Source: Acetobacter tropicalis
GTDB taxonomy: Bacteria; Pseudomonadota; Alphaproteobacteria; Acetobacterales; Acetobacteraceae
Assembly: GCF_001580915.1 (NCBI RefSeq)
Contig: NZ_LHZQ01000206.1
Span: forward strand, 1 to 54,777
Length of the DNA: 54,777 nt
Direction: 5' to 3'
Under the pieces are notes generated by a model that did not search any database, was not told the DNA's origin, and saw nothing but the letters and a program-made list of their open reading frames with translations. The position numbers and the translations under genes are program-made. Of this stretch, positions 1 to 9,054 are shown piece by piece; position 1 is the stretch's first letter, and every line of letters starts with the position of its first letter.

Positions 1-72
1 TATGTCCCTCGGGTTACGACAATGGGCTCATGGGTTGTAGCAATCAACGGTTGGTATTATATAGTGCTGAAA

Positions 73-694
73 TTATAATTCTAAGCACCCGAACCAACCG
101 TAGAAATCTGTAAGATCAGCCCTTCTGATTTCTGCTCTTGAATGCGCAATGCCGCCTCCATAGCCCATCACATCCAAGCCGCGACTATTACTCACCCATA
201 TCACATGCTTGATCTTGTAAACATGAACGGCGCAATACGCCCTAAGAAGCATAACTCTTGATATTGCTTGCACCTAAAAGGCTGGATCAGTTTTTTAGAA
301 TTATCCAGATTCAACCACGCGAACAGGATGAACGCCTTTTCCCCCAAAAATGACGGGAATGATAATTTGATACAGGATTACGTAAAAAAGCAGAGAACCT
401 AACGTAGCCGGACAAGCTTTCCAGATAGCTCTAACAGCCTATAAAACCAACCTACGTTCGTATGAGCCCATTGGCTATTTCAGGAGTATCCTGACTGCAC
501 GCTCTCCATATTTGGAGGAAGACGCTGCGATGTAACTCCGAGCGGAAGATATTGGTATAAGGTTTGGCCACGCCCCCGCTCTCTGGCATGACCGCCAATC
601 CTGTCGCCACGATCATTTCACCATCAAATAAGACACACAAGGGCGTGCCATGACGTAAAATAATTTCCGTAATTAGTTTTTTGAAGAAGCTCTT
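73..694 (-). pseudogene. Degenerate gene remnant, function unknown
   Basis: Two minus-strand open stretches have protein-like composition: 452-694 (contains LCVLFDGEMIVATG and SVFLQIWRACSQDTPEI) and 73-273 (contains HVIWVSNSRGLDVMGYGGG and ends DLTDFYGWFGCLEL). Between them the first frame meets stops (TAG just after NGLIRT, then more), and the second opens directly after a TAG. Neither has a convincing ribosome binding site. The simplest reading is one former gene of about 200 codons broken by stops or frameshifts, but two unrelated chance ORFs cannot be excluded. I do not recognise the family. It lies downstream of the glycosyltransferase cluster and is separated from it by a terminator-like hairpin. 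Confidence 0.3.
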
Positions 695-793
695 TTAATG
701 GCTGGAGTAATCCCAACCCTCCCCTCCAGCAACATCATATAGAGATCGTTGAAGAAGAACTTTGGCGCCCACAAAAGGGGTGACCTAAACAGA

Positions 794-831
794 AACGCCT
801 CTGGTTTTCACAACGAAAAGGCAGAGGCGTT
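794..831 (-). terminator. Rho-independent terminator of the glycosyltransferase cluster
   Basis: A perfect 10-bp inverted repeat, AACGCCTCTG (794-803) and CAGAGGCGTT (822-831), lies 18 bp beyond the stop of the 1108-residue glycosyltransferase. The minus-strand stem is followed by TCTGTTT, a modest U tract. Position and stem quality support a terminator for the minus-strand cluster. Confidence 0.65.
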
Positions 832-849
832 CCAAGCAAAAAATTAACG

Positions 850-3800
850 TTAGGCGAGAACGATATCTTTCACGCGCTCAACAATTTCCGGCGTAACATC
901 CTGAACTGACAGGCTCTGAATAGCACTGTCCTTCAGTTCCACAATAATACTAAGCGGCATCACCCCAACCGTATCATTGACAATGTTTACCAATGATACC
1001 CGGTATTTCCCACTCAGCGGTTTTGAGAAACCACTGTTAAAGTTGATGTTGGCCGTAAAGCCACTGCACAGAGGCGCATCAGAGAAAACACCGCTGACAT
1101 CATTGCGGATAGCGCGGGTGGTGCGGAAATAAACGGCATCATCCTCTTCTTCATTCACACAGGCCAGATACACCTGCCCCGCCGCACGAAGATTATGCAT
1201 GAAGGTCCATCCCTTCATGTAAATACCTTTTTCATCAACTTCCGGCGGCGGATCACCAATCAGACCGCTGCAGTTATCAATGAAATACACCATATCGCCA
1301 CTGTGATCTCTTTCCAGAGCATCAGTGTCGATATCCACCATCTTGATGTTTCTGAGCTTACCATCACGATGAGAAACCCGTGCAAAATCGCTCAGAATCT
1401 GCTTGTCTGTCGGGTTTTCCTGTTCGATTTCAACAATCTTACCTTCTTTTACTGTAATCTGACAGTTGGTTACAGCAAAACTGGCTTTGGTGTTGATCAC
1501 GTTCATCAGCGCAATACGGTATGTTCCTTCACACCATTTACCACGCAGTGCCGCCTGCCCCGCAAAGCCGGAACGGCGTGGCGCATCCGGGTAAACAGTC
1601 AGAACATCAGGGCGAGATTCCCTGATACACGGCAGGAAGATAATCGGCTGATCCTCATTGCCAATTAACACCGTATAGAACGTACCGGATGCATTGACGC
1701 GCGGTACGGCATACCAGCCACGGATATGAAATTCGTAGGCTTCTTCAAAATCAGATGGTTCGCTTTCTGCAAAGACAAGGAAGCAAACATCATCAATATA
1801 GAATTTGGCATCCTGAACGGAGAACCAGTCTGTGACAGGTTCAGGCAATTCCACCGTAACATCACGCGTTGTCGGTGGATCAAAAATATGCCGCGGCGGA
1901 GCCTGATGGCGCCAGGATGGATGCGGAAGCAGATGCACCTGACCGGCATCAATCTGCATTTCAGAGAACCCAAGACGGGTGATCGGGGCAACTTCGTTAT
2001 AGATTTCAAAAAGGCTTTCACCATAGCTCTGCCCATCAGGCCACAGATCCGGTGAGATATTGCCCATGATTTCTTTACGCAGAGGCTCGGATGACCGCAG
2101 CAGTTCAAGGCGCTCCAGCACTTTTGCCGGGCTGTTGAGCTTCAGGGCAAAGCCATTCACACCATCCTGCACACGGTCATGCAGCGCGCCAATATCGCTG
2201 ACAATGGGGATAAGGCCCGTCTGCCATGCTTCTGAAAGAGAAATACAGTATGTTTCAGGCCATATGCTGAGATTAAGCGCAACATCCGCAATTTTCAGCT
2301 TATCAATATTCCCCATGGAATACTGACCATGAACGGTAATATTCGGCCGGTTCAGATCCGCCAGAACCTGCTTGTATTCCGGATGAACAGCTCCAAAAAT
2401 ATGGAAATGGAAATGATCAGGATGCGCCAGTTCAAACAGGCTCAAAATAGTATCCGCGCCTTTAGTGCGCAGGAAATTTCCCACCACCGCAACCCCTAGA
2501 GGGCGACCATTCAGGGGAGCGTACTCTTTGGGCGTAACCGGCAACGTGCTTTCAGGAGAAGGAATACCCAGAATGGAACATTTCTTTGTTTCAACAACCG
2601 GATAGACTTCGCTGATCAGATTGTAAGAATGTTCTGAACCAAACAGGAACGCATCCACAGAATGCAGCATGTTCGAAATGAACGCGCGCCGCGTCTGCTC
2701 TCCACCAAACTCCACATTTTCCGCATTTTTCAGGATAATGTCATAGGCAACAACAGATTTTGCCTTTTCCTCATCATACTGAAAACTTTGATCAAGCAGG
2801 TTATAGCGTGAAGAAACCAGCCAGAAATCATGCGCGGAAAAGACCACGCCTGCCCCGCAGGACTTGGCGATAATGGGCAAGGACAACGCATGGTGACCAA
2901 GGTGCTGAAAATGCACAAGGTCGATATTGTAATGGCTAATAACGTTGGAGAACGCCATTTCTTCCGGACCATCGCACATGGCGTCTGTCCAGCCGACTTC
3001 CGGCACATCAAACCGTTCGATTTCCTCACCATCGGCCGTCAGGAAGCGACATTTGTCGCCACGACGCAGCCAATAATAGAAATCGACCTTTCTGCCGAGC
3101 AGATTGCACAGGGTTTCCTGATAAACCTCAACACCGCCCCACGCAGCTTCATAAACCGTGGAGTGAGTGCACATAAGCACGCGCAGGCGCCGGCTTTCAG
3201 CGACAAGTGCCGTCGGCTGAACGCACCCGAAATTCGCACCGCTGACTTCCATAATCGTGCGGATACGGTTTTCGTAAAGATGCTTGTTCTGAACATCTTT
3301 TTTCGCGCTCTGCGCAGAACGCCGTCTCAGGGTCGAGTTACTCAGAAGCGCATCAATGGCAGCAATCACTTCGTCCACGTTGCGGCACAGCACAGTGCCG
3401 CTCACGTCGTCAAAATAGTCCTTGTCCATCACCTCAGGGGCTTCCACCACCTGAGCCGTACCTGCCAGCCCGAGTTCATAAAAACGCGGTCCCGGCGCCG
3501 TTGCCTGACTGGTGTCACCATGGCTTGCATAGTCACGGAACATGGTCAGGGTGACGGCGCTGGCATTGGCGAAGTCAATAAACGCTTCATGGCTGACCGG
3601 ACGCTGAATGGCAATTTCAGCAAGATCGCTCGGCAGAGGCGGCAGATATTCATTACCCGGGCAGATCAGCTTCAGGCGTGCATCCGGAAACGCGGTAATA
3701 ACATGCCGCAGCGTTTCCACACGGTTAGGCCACATCGTGCCTGCAAAAAAGATATCGTAATCAAGCTCATCCGCTTTCTTGACTTTACGATCATGCAAAG

Positions 3801-4176
3801 ACGTAGACGCAGCCAAAGGCAGATAGTGCCCCTTGCTACCATAAGCCTCCACGCACAGCGGATCATTGGTGAACACATGATCGAACAATCCTGCATTCGC
3901 AGCATTGAATTCTTTCATGAACGGATCCTCGAATGTCCAGAGGATCATAGTCTTAAAAGCAGGGCGCACACGTTGCAGAAGAGGAATGTTAATGCGCTGC
4001 CCATCAATACAGATGAGAGTCTCATGCTCACCTTTGGCAGCCAGTTCACCCAAGGACCGATTGTCAGCAACGACAACCTCATCCTTCCCCAAAATTTCCC
4101 GCGCAGCCCGCTCGATGGCGAGTGTCAGGTAGGCATTCGGGTTGTGCGTATAGTTAGTGTTATAAATAACTGCCAT
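850..4176 (-). CDS. Multidomain glycosyltransferase (CgeB-like + GT4 + two C-terminal beta-type repeats)
   Basis: The 1108-residue protein seems to be built of three parts. Residues about 1-310 resemble CgeB-type glycosyltransferases (WTFEDPF near 80; a C-terminal subdomain with GPRFYELGLAG near 230). Residues about 328-700 form a GT-B fold family 4 unit: GGVEVYQETL after the first strand, and the EX7E-type motif ETYCISLSE in the nucleotide-sugar half. Residues about 770-1100 hold two diverged copies of a module of roughly 130 residues with a shared ending (SGFAGQAALRGKWCEGTYRI and SGFTANIN...LSGKYRVSL), probably beta-rich. No signal peptide or membrane segment is evident, so it is probably cytoplasmic or membrane-associated. 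It is the last of three co-oriented glycosyltransferase genes, 97 bp after the previous one. A role in surface-glycan assembly or protein glycosylation is inferred; donor and acceptor sugars cannot be read from the sequence. Confidence 0.85.
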   Translation of the reverse strand: MAVIYNTNYTHNPNAYLTLAIERAAREILGKDEVVVADNRSLGELAAKGEHETLICIDGQRINIPLLQRVRPAFKTMILWTFEDPFMKEFNAANAGLFDHVFTNDPLCVEAYGSKGHYLPLAASTSLHDRKVKKADELDYDIFFAGTMWPNRVETLRHVITAFPDARLKLICPGNEYLPPLPSDLAEIAIQRPVSHEAFIDFANASAVTLTMFRDYASHGDTSQATAPGPRFYELGLAGTAQVVEAPEVMDKDYFDDVSGTVLCRNVDEVIAAIDALLSNSTLRRRSAQSAKKDVQNKHLYENRIRTIMEVSGANFGCVQPTALVAESRRLRVLMCTHSTVYEAAWGGVEVYQETLCNLLGRKVDFYYWLRRGDKCRFLTADGEEIERFDVPEVGWTDAMCDGPEEMAFSNVISHYNIDLVHFQHLGHHALSLPIIAKSCGAGVVFSAHDFWLVSSRYNLLDQSFQYDEEKAKSVVAYDIILKNAENVEFGGEQTRRAFISNMLHSVDAFLFGSEHSYNLISEVYPVVETKKCSILGIPSPESTLPVTPKEYAPLNGRPLGVAVVGNFLRTKGADTILSLFELAHPDHFHFHIFGAVHPEYKQVLADLNRPNITVHGQYSMGNIDKLKIADVALNLSIWPETYCISLSEAWQTGLIPIVSDIGALHDRVQDGVNGFALKLNSPAKVLERLELLRSSEPLRKEIMGNISPDLWPDGQSYGESLFEIYNEVAPITRLGFSEMQIDAGQVHLLPHPSWRHQAPPRHIFDPPTTRDVTVELPEPVTDWFSVQDAKFYIDDVCFLVFAESEPSDFEEAYEFHIRGWYAVPRVNASGTFYTVLIGNEDQPIIFLPCIRESRPDVLTVYPDAPRRSGFAGQAALRGKWCEGTYRIALMNVINTKASFAVTNCQITVKEGKIVEIEQENPTDKQILSDFARVSHRDGKLRNIKMVDIDTDALERDHSGDMVYFIDNCSGLIGDPPPEVDEKGIYMKGWTFMHNLRAAGQVYLACVNEEEDDAVYFRTTRAIRNDVSGVFSDAPLCSGFTANINFNSGFSKPLSGKYRVSLVNIVNDTVGVMPLSIIVELKDSAIQSLSVQDVTPEIVERVKDIVLA

Positions 4177-4273
4177 CGTGCTCTCTTCTGCGGGGAGGTG
4201 TTTACTGAGTCAAAATAACGTTAAAGCCAGTTCACCTGATACTTTCTGAAAATACTCTTCTTTGGAACTGATT

Positions 4274-7261
4274 TTATGACGTTAGAGAAAAGCCTTCAAC
4301 CTCATTGCCAGACTGTTGGGAAAATTGAGACAGAATATTTCTGATCTCAGCGGTATAAGCCTCCGCGTTATTTTCGCGCGCGATACGGCGCAAAGCATTG
4401 TAGCGCAACTTCTGCCATAACTCCCGTTCATCATAAAGCGACACTATTGCGTCAGCAAAAGAAGCGGCGTTTCCTGTTGCCGGAGCCAGCATATCTTCTC
4501 CAGCCTGCCAGCCAACCTGCTCGCACAGGATATCAGACGCCACAATTGGCAAACCATGCGCTGCGGCCTCATGAATTTTATAGGGTATGCCACCGGCAAA
4601 CCGTGTAGGCGCCACAAAGATACGGTGCGTATCATAATATGGCGTCACCTCATTTACACGCCCCACAATCTCAACTCGTGGGTTGAGAACCAGGCGAGAG
4701 ACATCCACTTCAGGATTCAAATAACCGCAAATCCGAAATTTTACATCCGGCGGCAGCCTGTCATCCAGTTTCGGGAGAACCTCACTTACGAACCAGATCA
4801 GTGAATCCAGATTAGGCGAATCTGCATCATGTATCGCACCAATGAACAGAATATCGCGCCGCTCCTTGAAGCTGGGTGTAAAGCGGTGAGCCTGTTGCAA
4901 ATGGCCCAGCACATGTACATCCCTATGCCCCAGACGGCGCAGGATGGTGGCGTCCTTCTGATTAACGGCCACAAAGCGGTTCACAAACCAGGCGGACCGG
5001 AACTCCTTTTGCAGAAGTTCATCCAGATTATGCTGCGGTGTTTCGCCTTTCAAAACCCATTTTTGCAGGTCGCGCGGTGCGGCCACAGCTTCTGTGTCCA
5101 GAACAATGCGGCTACCTGCCAGCGCCCCGGCACATTCCGCAAACACGGGAGCCAGCCTGTCCAGATTATGCGTGCGCGCGATCCAGATGACATCATAATA
5201 TCCGGGACGGGAATTGAGGAACCCGACCAGATCCTCAAGCCCCTTGTTCCACATAACTTCCGCCCGATCGGGAAAGCCTGTATATATATCTTCCGTTATA
5301 CTGAGCGGGCGAAAAATAGGATAGACTGTGACATGACAGCTCAGGTCCCGCACCATGACTGTCATGATATCATTGGACCGGGTAAAACCTGACCCTAGAT
5401 GCCTGAAGGGCAGAAAATCCTCCAGAAACAGAACCTTTTTCTCAAAAGCACGCGCAGACCGGGCCAGCAGGTCTTTCTGGGCATTTCTTGGATAGCGGGT
5501 AGCAATATAATTTGCGTTCTTCTCAATAAAGAGGCCCTGGTTCCTCTGCATCATATGAACACTTTCTGTATTACCAGATGTGCCATATTCATAATGAAGG
5601 ATCACGACGCCAGGGTCATAAACAACATCCCAACCCAGCTCACGGATACGAACGCAAAGATCCGTTTCCTCAAAATAAGCTGGCGCATAATCTTCCAGGA
5701 AACCATTCAGCCGACGCAGGAGATCCGTTCTGACCACAAGAAACGCACCGGAACAAAAATCAACCGAGCGAACATAGTTAGCTTCCGGGCTGTCAGGCAA
5801 TTCATCTCGCAGGTAGCCGCAGACAGACCCATTTTTCCAAATGATGCTTCCCGCCTCCTGCAAGAGACCGTTTGTGCGCACAAGTTTGGCCCCTACGGCA
5901 CCTGCCTGAGGTTCTTTTACAAATCGTGCCAATGCCGTCTCAATGGCCCGAGGCATCAATTCAAGGTCATTATTCAGGTAAAGGGTGAAATCAGCCTCGA
6001 CGTGCTTGAGTGCAGCGTTACACCCCTGTAAGAATCCAACATTCCCTAATGTTCTGATAACATTGATCCCACGAACATACCGCTCGATATGGCGAATTTC
6101 ATCGGATGAACCGGAATCAACAAGAACAACCTGTATTTGACCACTGTAATTCTCTCGCAGCGAGTAAAGCGCAGTCATCGTCATGGCAAAATTATTATGC
6201 GCCACCATAATCACGCTCAGCTCTGGCTGATCACAAGAGAAATCAAGCCCACCCCGCAAAAGAAGAGGAAGACGGATACGGCACATTTCCTGATAAACAG
6301 CTTTGGAAATAAACTCCCGTTCCTCTGAAGAATATCCTCCTTCTTCCACAACACCACCATGCACCATGTAATGAACAAAAAAACTGGGATACCGTTGTGA
6401 CGCGATTTCGCTTTTTATTTTAGGATTTTCTGCATAAACTCTGAGATTGACGTCTCTGGCGGGCTGACGCAGTTCGTACTGACCATTTTTTACAAAATGC
6501 TCATAACAGTTTCTAAACGCACCATGCTTGACCGCACCAGCCACGTCTTCATAGGCCTGAGCGTAGAATTGCTCGGAGAAAAAAGCGTTGGGATTGAACG
6601 CTTCTGGCGTGGCATTTGTCAGATAATGGTGGAGCGGCCCCTGCCAGTTAACAGCAGAGCGTTCCACATCAGGATAATTTTCCTGATACCAGACCGGATC
6701 AAAATACCATGAAAGCTTTTTGTCATTCAGAGTATTATCAGGAAATCCCTTGAGAAAGCTGATATAAGCGCCTTCGCCTGGTTCAACTACAAAATCCGGG
6801 ACTTCAGCCAGAAAGACAATGGGATCAAAAAAAGGAGAAGACGGACAGTTGAGACGACTGCCCTGCTTCAGGTAATGGTCATAGCCATTCCTGAACCCAT
6901 TTTTTTCAATTTCTTCACGGGGGAAATCTAGAAATTTCCGCCGATAATAATCTTCATCAAACAGCCAATGCGGGCTTTTATCCCAAAATCCGACTTTGCA
7001 GTAATGATCAAACCCGGATTTAAATTCCCCAGAACAAATGCGCTCCCTTACGTCGGGATACCGCTCCGTGTACCATTTTTCATCAAAGAACGGGTTTGGG
7101 GAATGCTGTAACGCCCCCCCATATTGCTCATAAAATTCTTTAATATCATCGTCTGAGGTCGTATTTAAAAAATCCAAGACGGTTCTATATTTTCTTTTAT
7201 ACCAATCGAAGTCGAATTCACTCCAATCAAAACTCTTCCTGTTATCAGAGTGAACCATCAT
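4274..7261 (-). CDS. Bifunctional glycosyltransferase: N-terminal YPDV-type repeats + GT2 + GT4
   Basis: The 995-residue protein starts with a repeat region (about 17-300) made of degenerate units of about 40-45 residues with an F-(F/D)-x2-WYxxxYPDV core and a later HY...G, for example FFDEKWYTERYPDV (58-71) and YFDPVWYQENYPDV (187-199). A GT2 domain follows (about 347-560): PELSVIMVAHNN, the acidic LNNDLEL site near 429, and YFEETDLCVRIRELGW near 529. A GT4-like GT-B domain fills the C-terminus (about 615-970), with DILFIGAIHDADSPN and GGIPYKIHEAAAHGLPIVAS. Two catalytic domains suggest that two sugars are added in sequence. The ATG at 7261 is followed directly by a second ATG, and the Shine-Dalgarno sequence is weak. 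It is the middle gene of the cluster. Confidence 0.87.
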   Translation of the reverse strand: MMVHSDNRKSFDWSEFDFDWYKRKYRTVLDFLNTTSDDDIKEFYEQYGGALQHSPNPFFDEKWYTERYPDVRERICSGEFKSGFDHYCKVGFWDKSPHWLFDEDYYRRKFLDFPREEIEKNGFRNGYDHYLKQGSRLNCPSSPFFDPIVFLAEVPDFVVEPGEGAYISFLKGFPDNTLNDKKLSWYFDPVWYQENYPDVERSAVNWQGPLHHYLTNATPEAFNPNAFFSEQFYAQAYEDVAGAVKHGAFRNCYEHFVKNGQYELRQPARDVNLRVYAENPKIKSEIASQRYPSFFVHYMVHGGVVEEGGYSSEEREFISKAVYQEMCRIRLPLLLRGGLDFSCDQPELSVIMVAHNNFAMTMTALYSLRENYSGQIQVVLVDSGSSDEIRHIERYVRGINVIRTLGNVGFLQGCNAALKHVEADFTLYLNNDLELMPRAIETALARFVKEPQAGAVGAKLVRTNGLLQEAGSIIWKNGSVCGYLRDELPDSPEANYVRSVDFCSGAFLVVRTDLLRRLNGFLEDYAPAYFEETDLCVRIRELGWDVVYDPGVVILHYEYGTSGNTESVHMMQRNQGLFIEKNANYIATRYPRNAQKDLLARSARAFEKKVLFLEDFLPFRHLGSGFTRSNDIMTVMVRDLSCHVTVYPIFRPLSITEDIYTGFPDRAEVMWNKGLEDLVGFLNSRPGYYDVIWIARTHNLDRLAPVFAECAGALAGSRIVLDTEAVAAPRDLQKWVLKGETPQHNLDELLQKEFRSAWFVNRFVAVNQKDATILRRLGHRDVHVLGHLQQAHRFTPSFKERRDILFIGAIHDADSPNLDSLIWFVSEVLPKLDDRLPPDVKFRICGYLNPEVDVSRLVLNPRVEIVGRVNEVTPYYDTHRIFVAPTRFAGGIPYKIHEAAAHGLPIVASDILCEQVGWQAGEDMLAPATGNAASFADAIVSLYDERELWQKLRYNALRRIARENNAEAYTAEIRNILSQFSQQSGNEVEGFSLTS

Positions 7262-7362
7262 TCAAGCCCATATAATTAAATACCCAACCTCAGATCATGT
7301 AGGGCCTGCCGCAGCCCGTATCGGAAAACGGGGAACATACCGGTCCCCCGCGCCCAACCCAA

Positions 7363-8352
7363 TTATGCAATAAGCTGTTCTTGGCGGAGAATGGAAAGAA
7401 CATCCTGAATACGGTTTCCGTAGGTATGTTCTTCCAGCGTCCGTTTCTGGGCCTGCTGGGCAACCTCCAATCGACGGTCAGGATCATCCAGAAAAGTTTC
7501 AATCAACTCATCAAAGTCCCGCTTGTTCGAAAATGTCGGGATCTCATCAGCCGTGAAATAACGGCGAAGTTCATAGGTATCTTCATGGAAAATCTGAAAC
7601 GCGCCAGCTGCGGCCGCTTCAAACGTACGAGGCCCCGGTGTGGAAGGCGAGATCATGAAGCGCTTGTTTTCAAAGTGCAGGGAGCGCCCAAGGTTCAGCA
7701 CAATTTTAGAACGCTGATACAGTTCAACCAACTGATGTTTTTCGATCCGGGCATCTGAAAATCCGACGCCGAACTCCCCCCAACCCGGACCTATGATACG
7801 AATGTTTAATCGACGCAAAGACGGCATGAGGTTGCGAACAATGTCTTTACGGCTTGTAAAAGCGACACCACAGAACAGAACATCAATGTTCCTGTTCGTT
7901 TCATCCATGACGGGCGCATAGTGCAGTTCACGGCTTGCTGCCAGAGGAAGATGATATACTCTTCCACGCTGATAAAAATTCGAACCCCAGCGATCACAGG
8001 AAAAAATAACGTCAAAATCGTCTGTAATACGGTAATTGGCGTCCTGTTCGTAAGGATCTTCTGTGGCCCAGAAAACCGTGGTAGCCCCGACCTTCTTGGC
8101 TTCACGGCTGACTTCTCCAAAATAGATGCTTTCTGGAAGATAAGAGCCAATAGAGAAGACAATAGTTGGTTTAAGTTGAGCAATAGATGCTGCTGCACCA
8201 CTAATATGGACAGCCGTTACATTCTCCGCCCCAATACATTCGGCCCAACCATCCATAATAGATTCCCGAATCTGGGCATTTGCCTGAGATTCGTACCGAC
8301 CACCACTACAAATCAAAACACGTTGGTCTGTTTCAAGGCCTGAGAATGTCAC
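7363..8352 (-). CDS. CgeB-family glycosyltransferase
   Basis: 329 residues from the chosen start. It resembles the CgeB / glycosyltransferase family 1 group: an N-terminal half with FSIGSYLPESIYF and VFWATEDPYEQDANY, and a C-terminal nucleotide-sugar half with LNLGRSLHF and STPGPRTFEAAAAGAFQIF. The N-terminal half parallels the first domain of the 1108-residue protein downstream (WATEDP there is WTFEDP). The GTG at 8352 was preferred because AAGGGG lies six bases upstream. The longer frame can start at TTG 8388 (341 residues) but has no ribosome binding site. It is the promoter-proximal gene of the cluster and follows an AT-rich spacer that probably holds the cluster promoter. The substrate is unknown. 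Confidence 0.82.
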   Translation of the reverse strand: MTFSGLETDQRVLICSGGRYESQANAQIRESIMDGWAECIGAENVTAVHISGAAASIAQLKPTIVFSIGSYLPESIYFGEVSREAKKVGATTVFWATEDPYEQDANYRITDDFDVIFSCDRWGSNFYQRGRVYHLPLAASRELHYAPVMDETNRNIDVLFCGVAFTSRKDIVRNLMPSLRRLNIRIIGPGWGEFGVGFSDARIEKHQLVELYQRSKIVLNLGRSLHFENKRFMISPSTPGPRTFEAAAAGAFQIFHEDTYELRRYFTADEIPTFSNKRDFDELIETFLDDPDRRLEVAQQAQKRTLEEHTYGNRIQDVLSILRQEQLIA

Positions 8353-8828
8353 ATTATTCCCCTTGAGAGATTTCACAAAAGCATCCAAACATAAATGTAA
8401 ATAAAAATCTCCGCTTTTTTACGCAGGCAAGGTATTTTTGTAAAGTTACATTCCTCGCACAAACCGAGCCTGAAACCAGACCCGAATAGTTCTCATTTAA
8501 ATCCTTCAAATATATAAAGAGTAATTTATTTATTAAAAATGATATAACAAGATGAAATTAATACAAAACACATCTTTATTGACTGGAATACCTCTCACAC
8601 CTTCTTTTCTCTCTATGTTATGTTCTAACTACGGAGTAAAAAACAGCGCATCATTCGGGTAGCACCACACACAAAATCAGGCATGATATGTTTTTTAAAT
8701 ACAAACAATTAGGTCGGCTTTGCCCTTCTTTTTATTGTGCGCCGTTTATATCGCAAGAACAAAAGCAATAAAAAAGCTCTCGCCTTTACAGACGAGAGCT
8801 TGATTCTCAACAAAAAATAGAAAAATGA
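8353..8828. other. AT-rich intergenic region (promoter region of the glycosyltransferase cluster)
   Basis: About 475 bases without a credible gene, strongly AT-rich compared with the flanking coding DNA. It contains the terminator of the small DUF1328 gene (8770-8801). By position it must hold the promoter of the minus-strand glycosyltransferase cluster, but no convincing -35/-10 pair could be assigned. No RNA gene or repeat was recognised. Confidence 0.5.
8770..8801 (-). terminator. Rho-independent terminator after the DUF1328 gene
   Basis: A 9-bp perfect stem, AAGCTCTCG (8774-8782) and CGAGAGCTT (8793-8801), has a 10-base loop. On the minus strand it is followed by TTTTTTATTG. It lies 28 bp beyond the stop codon of the small membrane protein gene. 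Confidence 0.85.
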
Positions 8829-9005
8829 CTACTTGGTTATTGCACGCCCAGCAAGCAAAGCGACCACCAGAAAAACAACAAACAGGACAATTGCGATAAA
8901 GAACAGAATTTTCGCCATTCCTGCGGCTGCAGAAGAAATTCCGCCAAACCCGAATAGGCCCGCAATAATGGAAATGACCAAGAAAAATAATGCCAGCTTC
9001 AACAT
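8829..9005 (-). CDS. DUF1328 family small membrane protein
   Basis: A 58-residue protein that starts [20 protein letters not shown] and continues with [20 protein letters not shown] and a further hydrophobic stretch ending RAITK. This is the full layout of the DUF1328 (YtjA-like) family: two transmembrane helices around a small Gly/Ala-rich turn, about 55-60 residues. AGAGGAG lies about eight bases before the ATG. The molecular function of the family is unknown; such genes often respond to general or envelope stress, and the DUF883-like neighbour upstream fits that theme. It has its own strong terminator. Confidence 0.88.
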   Translation of the reverse strand: MLKLALFFLVISIIAGLFGFGGISSAAAGMAKILFFIAIVLFVVFLVVALLAGRAITK

Positions 9006-9054
9006 AATTGATTCTCCTCTACGTAAAGAAATTTATAGAAATTTTTCTAACAAA

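Noticed and set aside
21..472. 11-bp inverted match AATGGGCTCAT (21-31) and ATGAGCCCATT (462-472) as possible ends of a mobile element
   Set aside because: Too short to exclude chance over this distance; no transposase or target duplication is visible.
2830..4218. 462-codon plus-strand open frame
   Set aside because: Lies fully antisense to the well-supported glycosyltransferase gene, has Arg/His-rich shadow composition and no recognisable domain.
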